From: Atherix ibis
Taxonomy: Eukaryota > Arthropoda > Insecta > Diptera > Athericidae
DNA length: 64,000 nt
Reading direction: 5' to 3'
Assembly: GCA_958298945.1 (NCBI GenBank)
Contig: OY282608.1
Span: 75,068,806 to 75,132,805 of the forward strand
Positions 1 to 10,054 of the stretch are shown here, piece after piece (positions within the stretch are counted from its first letter, which is position 1; each line of letters begins with the position of its first letter). The notes beneath the pieces were generated by a model. It was not told the DNA's origin. It saw nothing but the letters and a program-made list of their open reading frames with translations, and did not search any database. Both the position numbers and the translations under genes were made by a program.

Positions 1-2640
1 GGTTTGTTGGTTTGTTGGTTTGTTGGTTTGTTGGTTTGTTGGTTTGTTGGTTTGTTGGTTTGATGGTTTGTTGGTTTGTTGGCTTGATTGTTTGTTGGCT
101 TGTTGGCTTGTTGGTTTGTTGGTTTGTTGGTTTGTTGGTTTGTTGGTTTGTTGGTTTGTTGGCTTGTTAATTTGTTGGCTTGTTGGTTTGTTGGTTTGTT
201 GGTTTGTTGGTTTGTTGGTTTGTTGTTTTGTTGGTTTGTTGGTTTGTTGGTTTGTTGGTTTGTTGGTTTGTTGGTTTGTTGGTTTGTTGTTTTGTTGGTT
301 TGTTGGTTTGTTGGTTTGTTGGTTTGTTGGTTTGTTGGTTTGCTCGTTTGTTGGTTTGCTGGTTTGTTGGTTTGTTGGTTTGTTGGTTTGTTGGTTTATT
401 GGTTTGTTGGTTTGTTGGTTTTTTAGTTTGTTGGTTTGCTCGTTTGTTGGTTTGCTGGTTTGTTGGTTTGTTGGTTTGTCGGTTTGTTTGTTTGTTTGTT
501 TGTTGGTTTGTTGGTTTGTTGGTTTGTTGGTTTGTTGGTTTGTGGGTTTGTTGGTTTGTTGGTTTATTTGTTTATTTGTTTGTTGGTTTGTGGGTTTGTT
601 GGTTTTTTGGTATATTGGTTTGTTGGCTTGTTGGTTTGTTGGTTTGTTGGTTTTTTGGTTTATTGGTTTGTTGGTTTGTTGTTCTTTTGGTTTGTTTGTT
701 TGTTGGTTTGTTGGTTTGTTGGTTTGTTCGTTTGTTGGTTTGTTGGTTTGTTGGTTTGTTGGTTTGTTGGTTTGTTGGTTTGTTGGTTTGTTGGTTTGTT
801 GGTTTGTTGGTTTGTTGGTTTTTTGGTTTTTTGGTTTGTTGGTTTGTTGGTTTGTTGGTTTTTTGGTTTGTTTGTTTGTTAGTTTGTTCGTTTGTTGGCT
901 TGTTGGCTTGTTGGCTTGTTGGCTTGTTGGTTTGTTGGTACGTTGGTTTGTTGGCTTGTTGGTTTGTTGGTTTGTTGGTTTTTTTGGTTTGTTGGTTTGT
1001 TGGTTTGTTGTTCTGTTGGTTTGTTTGTTTGTTGGTTTGTTGGTTTGTAGGTTTGTTGGTTTGTTGGTTTGTTGGTTTGTTGGTTTGTTGGTTTGTTCGT
1101 TTGTTGGTTTATTGGCTTGTTGGTTTGTTGGTTTGTTGGTTTGTTGGTTTATTTGTTTGTTGGTTTGTTTGTTTGTTGGGTTGTTCGTTTGTTGCTTTGT
1201 TAGTTACTTGGTTTGTTTTTTTGTTGGTTTGTTCGTGTGTTGGTTTGCTTGTTTGTTGGTTTGTTCGTTTTGTTTGTTTGTTGGTTTGTAGGTTTGTTGG
1301 TTTGTTGGTTTGTTGGTTTGTTGGATTGTTGGTTTGTTGGTTTGTTGGTTTGTTGGTTTGTTTGTTTGTTGGTTTGTTCGTTTGTTGGTTTGTTGGTTTG
1401 TTGGTTTGTTGGTTTGTTGGTTTATTGGTTTGTTGGTTTGTTGGTTTTTTAGTTTGTTGGTTTGCTGGTTTGTTGGTTTGTTGGTTTGTTGGTTTGTGGT
1501 TTGTTGGTTTATTTGTTTATTTGTTTGTTGGTTTGTTGGTTTGTTGGTTTGTTGGTTTGTTGGTTTGTTGGTTTGTCGGTATGCTGTTTTGTTGGCTTGT
1601 TGGTTTGTTGGTTTGTTGGTTTTTTTGTTTGTTGGTTTGTTGGTTTGTTGTTCTGTTGGTTTGTTTGTTTGTTGGTTTGTTGATTTGTTGGTTTGTTGGT
1701 TTTTTGGTTCGTTGGCTTGTTTGTTTATTGGTTTTTTATTTTGTTGGTTTGTTCGTTTGTTCGTTTGTTGGCTTGTTGGTTTGTTGGCTTGTTGGTTTGT
1801 TAGTTTGTTAGTTTGTTGTTTTGTTGGTTTGTTTGTTTATTTGTTTGTTGGTTTGTTGGTTTATTGGTTTGTTTGTTTGTTGGTTTGTTGGTTCGTTGGT
1901 TTGTTGGTTTGTTGGTTTGTTGGTTTGTTGGTTTGTTTGTTTGTTGGTTTGTTGGTTTGTTGGCTTGTTGGCTTGTTGGCTTGTTGGTTTGTTGGTTTGT
2001 TGGTTTGTTGGTTTGTTGGTTTGTTAGTTTATTTGTTTGTTGGTTTGTTGGCTTGTTGGTTTGTTGGTTTGTTGGCTTGTTGGTTTGTTGGATTGTTGGT
2101 TTCTTTGTTTGTTGGTTTGTTGGCTTGTTGGTTTTTTGGTTTGTTGGTTTGTTGGTTTGTTGGTTTGTTGGTTTGTGGGTTTGTTGGCTTGTTGGTTTGT
2201 TGGTTTGTTCGTTTGTTGGTTTTTTGGTTTGTTGGTTTGTTGGTTTGTTGGTTTGTTGGTTTGTTGGTTTGTTGGTTTGTTGGTTTGTTGGTTTGTTGGT
2301 TTGTTGGCTTGATTGTTTGTTGGCTTGTTGGTTTGTTGGTTTGTTGGTTTGTTGGTTTGTTGGTTTGTTGGTTTGTTGGTTTGTTGGTTTGTTGGTTTGT
2401 TGGCTTGTTAATTTGTTGGCTTGTTGGCTTGCTGGTTTGTTGGTTTGTTGGTTTGTTGGTTTGTTGGTTTTTTGGTTTGTTGGTTTGTTGGTTTGTTGGT
2501 TTGTTGGTTTGTTGGTTTGTGGTTTGTTGGTTTGTTGGCTTGTTGGTTTGTTGGCTTGTTGGTTTATTGGCTTGTTGGTTTGTTGGTTTGTTGGCTTGTT
2601 GGTTTGTTGGCTTGTTGGTTTGTTCGTTTGTTGGTTTGTT
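1..2640 (+). repeat. Family A higher-order repeat block, first stretch
   Basis: This stretch holds one full family A unit and the start of a second. Ordered marker variants are GGCTTGATTG near 80, CTTGTTAATTTG near 170, TTTGCTCGTTTG near 350 and 435, TTTATTTGTTTATTTG near 565, GGTATATTGG near 608, GGTACGTTGG at 937, GTTAGTTACTTGG near 1,199, TTTTTTATTTTG near 1,733 and GGATTGTTGGTTTC near 2,091. GGCTTGATTG recurs at 2,306, giving a period of about 2,226 bp. The same order is found at 6.8-9.0, 11.4-13.7 and 16.0-18.3 kb. Relative to those, the TTTTAGTGG segment expected near 1,480 is missing. No gene is present. Confidence 0.9.
80..2305 (+). repeat. Family A HOR unit, copy at 80 (about 2.23 kb)
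   Basis: The unit is measured from one GGCTTGATTG marker to the next. It contains both halves of the family A unit: A1, with GGTACGTTGG at 937, and A2, with TTTTTTATTTTG near 1,733. Positions 80 to about 1,450 align with 11,360 to 12,730 at a constant shift of 11,280. From about 1,810 the shift is 11,377, so roughly 97 bp are absent here, probably lost between two copies of TTTGCTGGTTTG. The unit borders are arbitrary because the array is tandem. Confidence 0.85.
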
Positions 2641-4370
2641 GGTTTTTTTAGTTTGTTCGTTTGTTGGCTTGTTGGTTACTTGATTTGTTGGCTTGTTGGT
2701 TTGTTGGTTTGTTGGTTTGTTGGTTTGTAGGTTTATTTGTTTGTTGGTTTGTTTGTTTGTTGGTTTGTACGTTTGTTGGTTTGTTGGTTACTTGGTTTGT
2801 TGGTTTGTTCGTTTGTTGGTTTTTTGGTTTGTTGGTTTTTTGGTTTGTTTGTTGGGTGGTTTATTGTATTGTTGGTTTGTTGGTTTGTTGGTTTGTTGGT
2901 TTGTTCGTTTATTGGTTTGTTGGTTTGTTGGTTTGTTGGTTAATTGGTTTGTTGGTTTGTTTGTTTGTTCGTTTGTTGGTTTGTTGATTTGTTGGTTTGT
3001 TCGTTTGTTCGTTTGTTGGCTTGTTGGTTTGTTGGCTTGTTAGCTTGTTGGTTTGTTGGTTTGTTGGGTTGTTGGTTACCTGGTTTGTTGGTTTGTTGGT
3101 TTGTTGGTTTGTTGGTTTGTTGGTTTGTTGGTTTGTTGGTCTGTTGGTTTGTTGGTTTGTTGGTTTGTTGGTTTGTTGGTTTGTTGGTTTGTTGGTTTGT
3201 TGGTTTGTTGGTTTGTTGGTTTGTTGGTTTGCTGGTTTGTTGTTAGTTAGTTTGTTCGTTGCTTGGTTTTTTGGTTTGTTGGTTTGTTGGTTTGTTGATT
3301 TGTTGGTTTGTTGGTTTGTTGGTTTTTTGGTTTGTTGGTTTGTTGGTTTGTTGGTCTGTTGGTTTGTTGGTTTGTTGGTTTGTTGGTTTGTTGGCTTGTT
3401 GGTTTGTTGGTTTGTTGGTTTGTTGGTTTCTTGGTTTGTTGGTTTGTTGGTTTTTTTATTTGTTGGCCTTTTGGTTTGTAGGATTGTTGATTTGTTGGTT
3501 TGTTGGTTTGTTGGTTTTTTGGTTTGTTAGTTTATTGGTTTTTTGGTTTGCTGGTTTGTTGGTTTGTTGGCTTGTTGGTTTGTTGGTTTGTTGGTTTGTT
3601 GGTTTGTTGGTTTGTTGGTTTGTTGGTTTGTTGGTTTGTTGGTTTGTTGGTTTGTTGGTTTGTTGGTTTGTTGGTTTGTTGGTTTGTTGGTTTGTTTGTT
3701 TGTTGGTTTGTTGGCTTGGTGGTTTGTTGGCTTGTTGGTTTGTTGGCTTGTTGGCTTGTTGGTATGTTGGTTCATTGGTTTGATGGTTTGTTGGTTTGTT
3801 GTTTTGTTGGTTTGTTGGTTTGTTGGTCTGTTGGTTTGTTGGTTTGTTGGTTTGTTGGTTTGTTGGTTTGTTTGTTTGTTGGTTTGTTGGCTTGTTGGTT
3901 TTTTGGCCTGTTGGTTTGTTGGCTTGTTGGTTTGTTTGTTTGTTGGTTTGTTGGTTTGTTGGTTTGTTGGTTTGTTGGTTTGTTGGTTTGTTGGTTTGTT
4001 GGCTTATTGGTTTGTTGGATTGTTGGTTTGTTGGCTTGTTGGTTTGTTGAATTATTGGTTTGTTGGTTTGTTGGTTTGTTGGTTTGTTGGCCTGTTGGTT
4101 TGTTTGTTTGTTGGTTTGTGTTTTTGTTGGCTTGTTGGTTTGTTAGCTTGTTGGCTTGTTGGTTTGTTGGTTTGTTGGTTTGTTGGTTTGTTGGTTTGTT
4201 GGTTTGTTGGTTTGTTGGTTTGTTGGTTTGTTGGTTTGTTGGTTTGTTGGTTTGTTTTTTTGTTGGTTTTTTGGATTGTTGGTTTGTTGGTTTGTTGGTT
4301 TGTTGGTTTGTTGGTTTGTTGGTTTGTTGGTTTGTTGGTTTGTTGGATTGTTGGTTTGTTGGTTTGTTTG
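2640..4370 (+). repeat. Mixed block B inside family A
   Basis: This stretch breaks the family A order and carries markers typical of other parts of the window. Near 2,671-2,790 it has GGTTACTTGATTTG, then TTTGTAGGTTTATTTG and TTTGTACGTTTG, an order seen again in family E (near 40.1, 57.1 and 63.0 kb). Near 2,985-3,075 it has TTGATTTG, TTCGTTTGTTCG and GGGTTGTTGGTTAC, as in family C/D. Near 2,855 there is a very divergent patch with GGGTGGTTTATTGTATTG. From 3,440 on it matches 26.93-27.69 kb. It looks like a mosaic inserted between family A units. There is no coding evidence. Confidence 0.8.
3440..4370 (+). repeat. Block B core, copy 1
   Basis: Diagnostic variants are GGCCTTTTGG at 3,465, GGCCTGTTGG at 3,905, GAATTATTGG at 4,049, TTAGCTTGTTGG at 4,143 and a T-rich patch near 4,255 followed by GGATTG. 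The same series occurs at 26,957 to 27,563 (constant shift of 23,420 for the later markers). Part of it, GAATTATT and TTAGCTTG, occurs at 42,107 and 42,203. In copies 1 and 2 the block exits into family A through the same sequence, TTTATTCGTTTG (near 4,380 and 27,697). Confidence 0.85.
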
Positions 4371-6802
4371 TTTGTTGGTTTATTCGTTTGTTGGTTTGTT
4401 GGTTTGTTGGTTTGTTGGTTTGTTGGTTTGTTGGTTTATTGGTTTGTTGGTTTGTTGGTTTTTTAGTTTGTTGGTTTGCTCGTTTGTTGATTTGATGGTT
4501 TGTTGGTTTGTGGGTTTGTTGGTTTGTTGGTTTGTTGGTTTGTTGGTTTGTTGGTTTGTTTGTTTGTTGGTTTATTCGTTTCTTGGTTTGTTGGTTTGTT
4601 GGTTTGTTGGTTTGTGGGTTTGTTGGTTTGTTGGTTTGTTGGTTTGTTGGTTTGTTGGTTTGTTTGTTTGTTGGTTTATTCGTTTCTTGGTTTGTTGGTT
4701 TGTTGGTTTGTTGGTTTGTTGGTTTGTTGGTTTGTTGGTTTGTTGGTTTGTTTGTTTGTTGGTTTATTCGTTTGTTGGTTTGTTGGTTTGTTGGTTTGTT
4801 GGTTTATTGGTTTGTTGGTTTATTGGTGTGTTGGTTTGTTGGTTTTTTAGTTTGTTGGTTTGCTCGTTTGTTGGTTTGCTGGTTTGTTGGTTTGTTGGTT
4901 TGTCGGTTTGTTTGTTTGTTTGTTTGTTGGTTTGTTGGTTTGTTGGTTTGTTGGTTTGCGGGTTTGTTGGTTTGTTGGTTTATTTGTTTATTTGTTTGTT
5001 GGTTTGTGGGTTTGTTGGTTTGTTGGTATGTTGGTTTGTTGGCTTGTTGGTTTGTTGGTTTGTTGGTTTTTTGGTTTATTGGTTTGTTGGTTTGTTGTTC
5101 TTTTGGTTTGTTTGATTGTTGGTTTGTTGGTTTGTTGGTTTGTTCGTTTGTTGGTTTGTTGGTTTGTTGGTTTGTTGGTTTGTTGGTTTGTTGGTTTGTT
5201 GGTTTGTTGGTTTGTTGGTTTGTTGGTTTTTTGGTTTTTTGGTTTGTTGGTTTGTTGGTTTGTTGGTTTTTTGGTTTGTTTGTTTGTTAGTTTGTTCGTT
5301 TGTTGGCTTGTTGGCTTGTTGGCTTGTTGGTTTGTTGGTTTGTTGGTACGTTGGTTTGTTGGCTTGTTGGTTTGTTGGTTTGTTGGTTTTTTTGGTTTGT
5401 TGGTTTGTTGGTTTGTTGTTCTGTTGGTTTGTTTGTTTGTTGGTTTGTTGGTTTGTTGGTTTGTTGGTTTGTTGGTTTGTTGGTTTGTTGGTTTGTTGGT
5501 TTGTTCGTTTGTTGGTTTATTGGCTTGTTGGTTTGTTGGTTTGTTGGTTTGTTGGTTTATTTGTTTGTTGGTTTGTTTGTTTGTTGGGTTGTTCGTTTGT
5601 TGCTTTGTTAGTTACTTGGTTTGTTGGTTTGTTGGTTTGTTCGTTTGTTGGTTTGTTTGTTTGTTGGTTTGTTCGTTTTGTTGGTTTGTTGGTTTGTTGG
5701 TTTGTAGGTTTGTTGGTTTGTTGGTTTGTTGGTTTGTTGGTTTGTTGGTTTGTTGGTTTGTTGGTTTGTTGGTTTGTTGGTTTGTTGGTTTGTTTGTTTG
5801 TTGGTTTGTTCGTTTGTTGGTTTGTTGGTTTGTTGGTTTGTTGGTTTGTTGGTTTATTGGTTTGTTGCTTTGTTGGTTTTTTAGTTTGTTGGTTTGTTGG
5901 TTTGCTCGTTTGTTGGTTTGCTGGTTTGTTGGTTTGTTGGGTTGTTGGTTTTAGTGGTTTGTTGGTTTGTGTGTTTGTTGGTTTGTTGGTTTGTTGGTTT
6001 GTTCGTTTGTTGGTTTGTGGTTTGTTGGTTTATTTGTTTATTTGTTTGTTGGTTTGTTGGTTTGTTGGTTTGTTGGTATGTTGGTTTGTTGGCTTGTTGG
6101 TTTGTTGGTTTGTTGGTTTTTTTGTTTGTTGGTTTGTTGGTTTGTTGTTCTGTTGGTTTGTTTGTTTGTTGGTTTGTTGATTTGTTGGTTTGTTGGTTTT
6201 TTGGTTCGTTGTCTTGTTTGTTTATTGGTTTTTTATTTTGTTGGTTTGTTCGTTTGTTCGTTTGTTGGCTTGTTGGTTTGTTGGCTTGTTGGTTTGTTAG
6301 TTTGTTAGTTTGTTGTTTTGTTGGTTTGTTGGTTTATTTGTTTGTTGGTTTATTGGTTTGTTTGTTTGTTGGTTTGTTGGTTCGTTGGTTTGTTGGTTTG
6401 TTGGTTTGTTGGTTTGTTGGTTTGTTTGTTTGTTGGTTTGTTGGTTTGTTGGCTTGTTGGCTTGTTGGCTTGTTGGTTTGTTGGTTTGTTGGTTTGTTGG
6501 TTTGTTGGTTTGTTAGTTTATTTGTTTGTTGGTTTGTTGGCTTGTTGGTTTGTTGGTTTGTTGGCTTGTTGGTTTGTTGGATTGTTGGTTTCTTTGTTTG
6601 TTGGTTTGTTGGCTTGTTGGTTTTTTGGTTTGTTGGTTTGTTGGTTTGTTGGTTTGTTGGTTTGTTGGTTTGTTGGTTTGTTGGTTTGTTGGCTTGTTGG
6701 TTTGTTGGTTTGTTCGTTTGTTGGTTTTTTGGTTTGTTGGTTTGTTGGTTTGTTGGTTTGTTGGTTTGTTGGTTTGTTGGTTTGATGGTTTGTTGGTTTG
6801 TT

Positions 6803-9005
6803 GGCTTGATTGTTTGTTGGCTTGTTGGTTTGTTGGTTTGTTGGTTTGTTGGTTTGTTGGTTTGTTGGTTTGTTGGCTTGTTAATTTGTTGGCTTGTTGG
6901 TTTGTTGGTTTGTTGGTTTGTTGGTTTGTTGTTTTGTTGGTTTGTTGTTTTGTTGGTTTGTTGGTTTGTTGGTTTGTTGGTTTGTTGGTTTGTTGGTTTG
7001 TTGTTTTGTTGGTTTGTTGGTTTGTTGGTTTGTTGGTTTGTTGGTTTGTTGGTTTGCTCGTTTGTTGGTTTGCTGGTTTGTTGGTTTGTTGGTTTGTTGG
7101 TTTATTGGTTTGTTGGTTTGTTGGTTTTTTAGATTGTTGGTTTGCTCGTTTGTTGGTTTGCTGGTTTGTTGGTTTGTTAGTTTGTCGGTTTGTTTGTTTG
7201 TTTGTTTGTTGGTTTGTTGGTTTGTTGGTTTGTTGGTTTGTGGGTTTGTTGGTTTGTTGGTTTATTTGTTTATTTGTTTGTTGGTTTGTGGGTTTGTTGG
7301 TTTGTTGGTATATTGGTTTGTTGGCTTGTTGGTTTGTTGGTTTGTTGGTTTTTTGGTTTATTGGTTTGTTGGTTTGTTGTTCTTTTGGTTTGTTTGTTTG
7401 TTGGTTTGTTGGTTTGTTGGTTTGTTCGTTTGTTGGTTTGTTGGTTTGTTGGTTTGTTGGTTTGTTGGTTTGTTGGTTTGTTGGTTTGTTGGTTTGTTGG
7501 TTTGTTGGTTTGTTGGTTTGTTGGTTTGTTGGTTTGTTGGTTTTTTGGTTTTTTGGTTTGTTGGTTTGTTGGTTTGTTGGTTTTTTGGTTTGTTTGTTTG
7601 TTAGTTTGTTCGTTTATTGGCTTGTTGGCTTGTTGGCTTGTTGGCTTGTTGGTTTTTTGGTACGTTGGTTTGTTGGCTTGTTGGTTTGTTGGTTTGTTGG
7701 TTTTTTTGGTTTGTTGGTTTGTTGGTTTGTTGTTCTGTTGGTTTGTTTGTTTGTTGGTTTGTTGGTTTGTTGGTTTGTTGGTTTGTTGGTTTGTTGGTTT
7801 GTTGGTTTGTTGGTTTGTTCGTTTGTTGGTTTATTGGCTTGTTGGTTTGTTGGTTTGTTGGTTTGTTGGTTTATTTGTTTGTTGGTTTGTTTGTTTGTTG
7901 GGTTGTTCGTTTGTTGCTTTGTTAGTTACTTGGTTTGTTGGTTTGTTCGTTTGTTGGTTTGTTTGTTTGTTGGTTTGTTCGTTTTGTTGGTTTGTTGGTT
8001 TGTTGGTTTGTAGGTTTGTTGGTTTGTTGGTTTGTTGGTTTGTTGGATTGTTGGTTTGTTGGTTTGTTGGTTTGTTGGTTTGTTTGTTTGTTGGTTTGTT
8101 CGTTTGTTGGTTTGTTGGTTTGTTGGTTTGTTGGTTTGTTGGTTTATTGGTTTGTTGGTTTGTTGGTTTTTTAGTTTGTTGGTTTGTTGGTTTGCTCGTC
8201 TGTTGGTTTGCTGGTTTGTTGGTTTGTTGGGTTGTTGGTTTTAGTGGTTTGTTGGTATGTTGGTTTGTTGGCTTGTTGGTTTGTTGGTTTGTTGGCTTTT
8301 TTGTTTGTTGGTTTGTTGGTTTCTTGTTCTGTTGGTTTGTTTGTTTGTTGGTTTGTTGATTTGTTGGTTTGTTGGTTTTTTGGTTCGTTGGCTTGTTTGT
8401 TTATTGGTTTTTTATTTTGTTGGTTTGGTCGTTTGTTCGTTTGTTGGCTTGTTGGTTTGTTGGCTTGTTGGTTTGTTAGTTTGTTAGTTTGTTGTTTTGT
8501 TGGTTTGTTGGTTTATTTGTTTGTTGGTTTGTTGGTTTATTGGTTTGTTTGTTTGTTGGTTTGTTGGTTCGTTGGTTTGTTGGTTTGTTGGTTTGTTGGT
8601 TTGTTGGTTTGTTGGTTTGTTTGTTTGTTGGTTTGTTGGTTTGTTGGCTTGTTGGCTTGTTGGCTTGTTGGTTTGTTGGTTTGTTGGTTTGTTGGTTTGT
8701 TGGTTTGTTAGTTTATTTGTTTGTTGGTTTGTTGGCTTGTTGGTTTGTTGGTTTGTTGGCTTGTTGGTTTGTTGGATTGTTGGTTTCTTTGTTTGTTGGT
8801 TTGTTGGCTTGTTGGTTTTTTGGTTTGTTGGTTTGTTGGTTTGTTGGTTTTTTGGTTTGTTGGTTTGTTGGTTTGTTGGTTTGTTGGTTTGTTGGCTTGT
8901 TGGTTTGTTGGTTTGTTCGTTTGTTGGTTTTTTGGTTTGTTGGTTTGTTGGTTTGTTGGTTTGTTGGTTTGTTGGTTTGTTGGTTTGTTGGTTTGTTGGT
9001 TTGTT
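6803..9005 (+). repeat. Family A HOR unit, copy at 6,803 (about 2.20 kb)
   Basis: This unit has the full A1 plus A2 order. It runs CTTGATTG, CTTGTTAATTTG, TTTGCTCG, TTTGTCGGTTTG, GGTATATTGG, GGTACGTTGG (7,659), TAGTTACTTGG (near 7,923), TTTTAGTGG (8,238), TTTTTTATTTTG (8,410) and GGATTGTTGGTTTC (near 8,772). GGTACGTTGG is preceded by GGTTTTTTGG here, not GGTTTGTTGG as in the other copies, which is a private variant. Confidence 0.85.
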
Positions 9006-10054
9006 GGCTTGATTGTTTGTTGGCTTGTTGGCTTGTTGGTTTGTTGGTTTGTTGGTTTGTTGGTTTGTTGGTTTGTTGGTTTGTTGGCTTGTTAATTTGT
9101 TGGCTTGTTGGTTTGTTGGTTTGTTGGTTTGTTGGTTTGTTGGTTTGTTGGTTTGTTGATTTGTTGGTTTGTTGGTTTGTTGGTTTGTTGGTTTGTTGGT
9201 TTGTTGGTTTGCTCGTTTGTTGGTTTGCTGGTTTATTGGTTTGTTGGGTTGTTGGTTTTAGTGGTTTGTTGGTTTGTTGGTTTGTTTGTTTGTTGGTTTG
9301 TTGGTTTGTTGGTTTGTGGTTTGTTGGTTTATTTGTTTATTTGTTTGTTGGTTTTTTGGTTTGTTGGTTTGTTGGTATGTTAATTTGTTGGCTTGTTGGT
9401 TTGTTGGTTTGTTGGTTTTTTTGTTTGTTGGTTTGTTGGTTTGTTGTTCTGTTGGTTTGTTTGTTTGTTGGTTTGTTGATTTGTTGGTTTGTTGGTTTTT
9501 TGGTTCGTTGGCTTGTTTGTTTATTGGTTTTTTATTTTGTTGGTTTGTTCGTTTGTTCGTTTGTTGGCTTGTTGATTTGTTGGCTTGTTGGTTTGTTAGT
9601 TTGTTAGTTTGTTGTTTTGTTGGTTTGTTGGTTTATTTGTTTGTTGGTTTGTTGGTTTATTGGTTTGTTTGTTTGTTGGTTTGTTGGTTTGTTGGTTCGT
9701 TGGTTTGTTGGTTTGTTGGTTTGTTGGTTTGTTGGTTTGTTTGTTTGTTGGTTTGTTGGTTTGTTGGCTTGTTGGCTTGTTGTCTTGTTGGTTTGTTGGT
9801 TTGTTGGTTTGTTGGTTTGTTGGTTTGTTAGTTTATTTGTTTGTTGGTTTGTTGGCTTGTTGGTTTGTTGGTTTGTTGGCTTGTTGGTTTGTTGGTTTGT
9901 TCGTTTGTTGGTTTTTTTGTTTGTTGGTTTGTTGGTTTGTTGGTTTGTTGGTTTGTTGGTTTGTTGGTTTGTTGGTTTGTTGGTTTGTTGGTTTGTTGGT
10001 TTGTTGGTTTGTTGGTTTGTTGGTTTGTTGGTTTGTTGGTTTGTTGGTTTGTTG
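9006..10054 (+). repeat. Shortened family A unit lacking half A1 (about 1.05 kb)
   Basis: From CTTGATTG this copy passes CTTGTTAATTTG and TTTGCTCG straight to TTTTAGTGG (9,255) and the A2 half (TTTTTTATTTTG near 9,530). The roughly 1.2 kb A1 half with GGTACGTTGG is absent. Similar short forms start at 20,754 and 23,774. The end marker is GGATTGATTG, a variant of the usual GGCTTGATTG. Confidence 0.8.
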
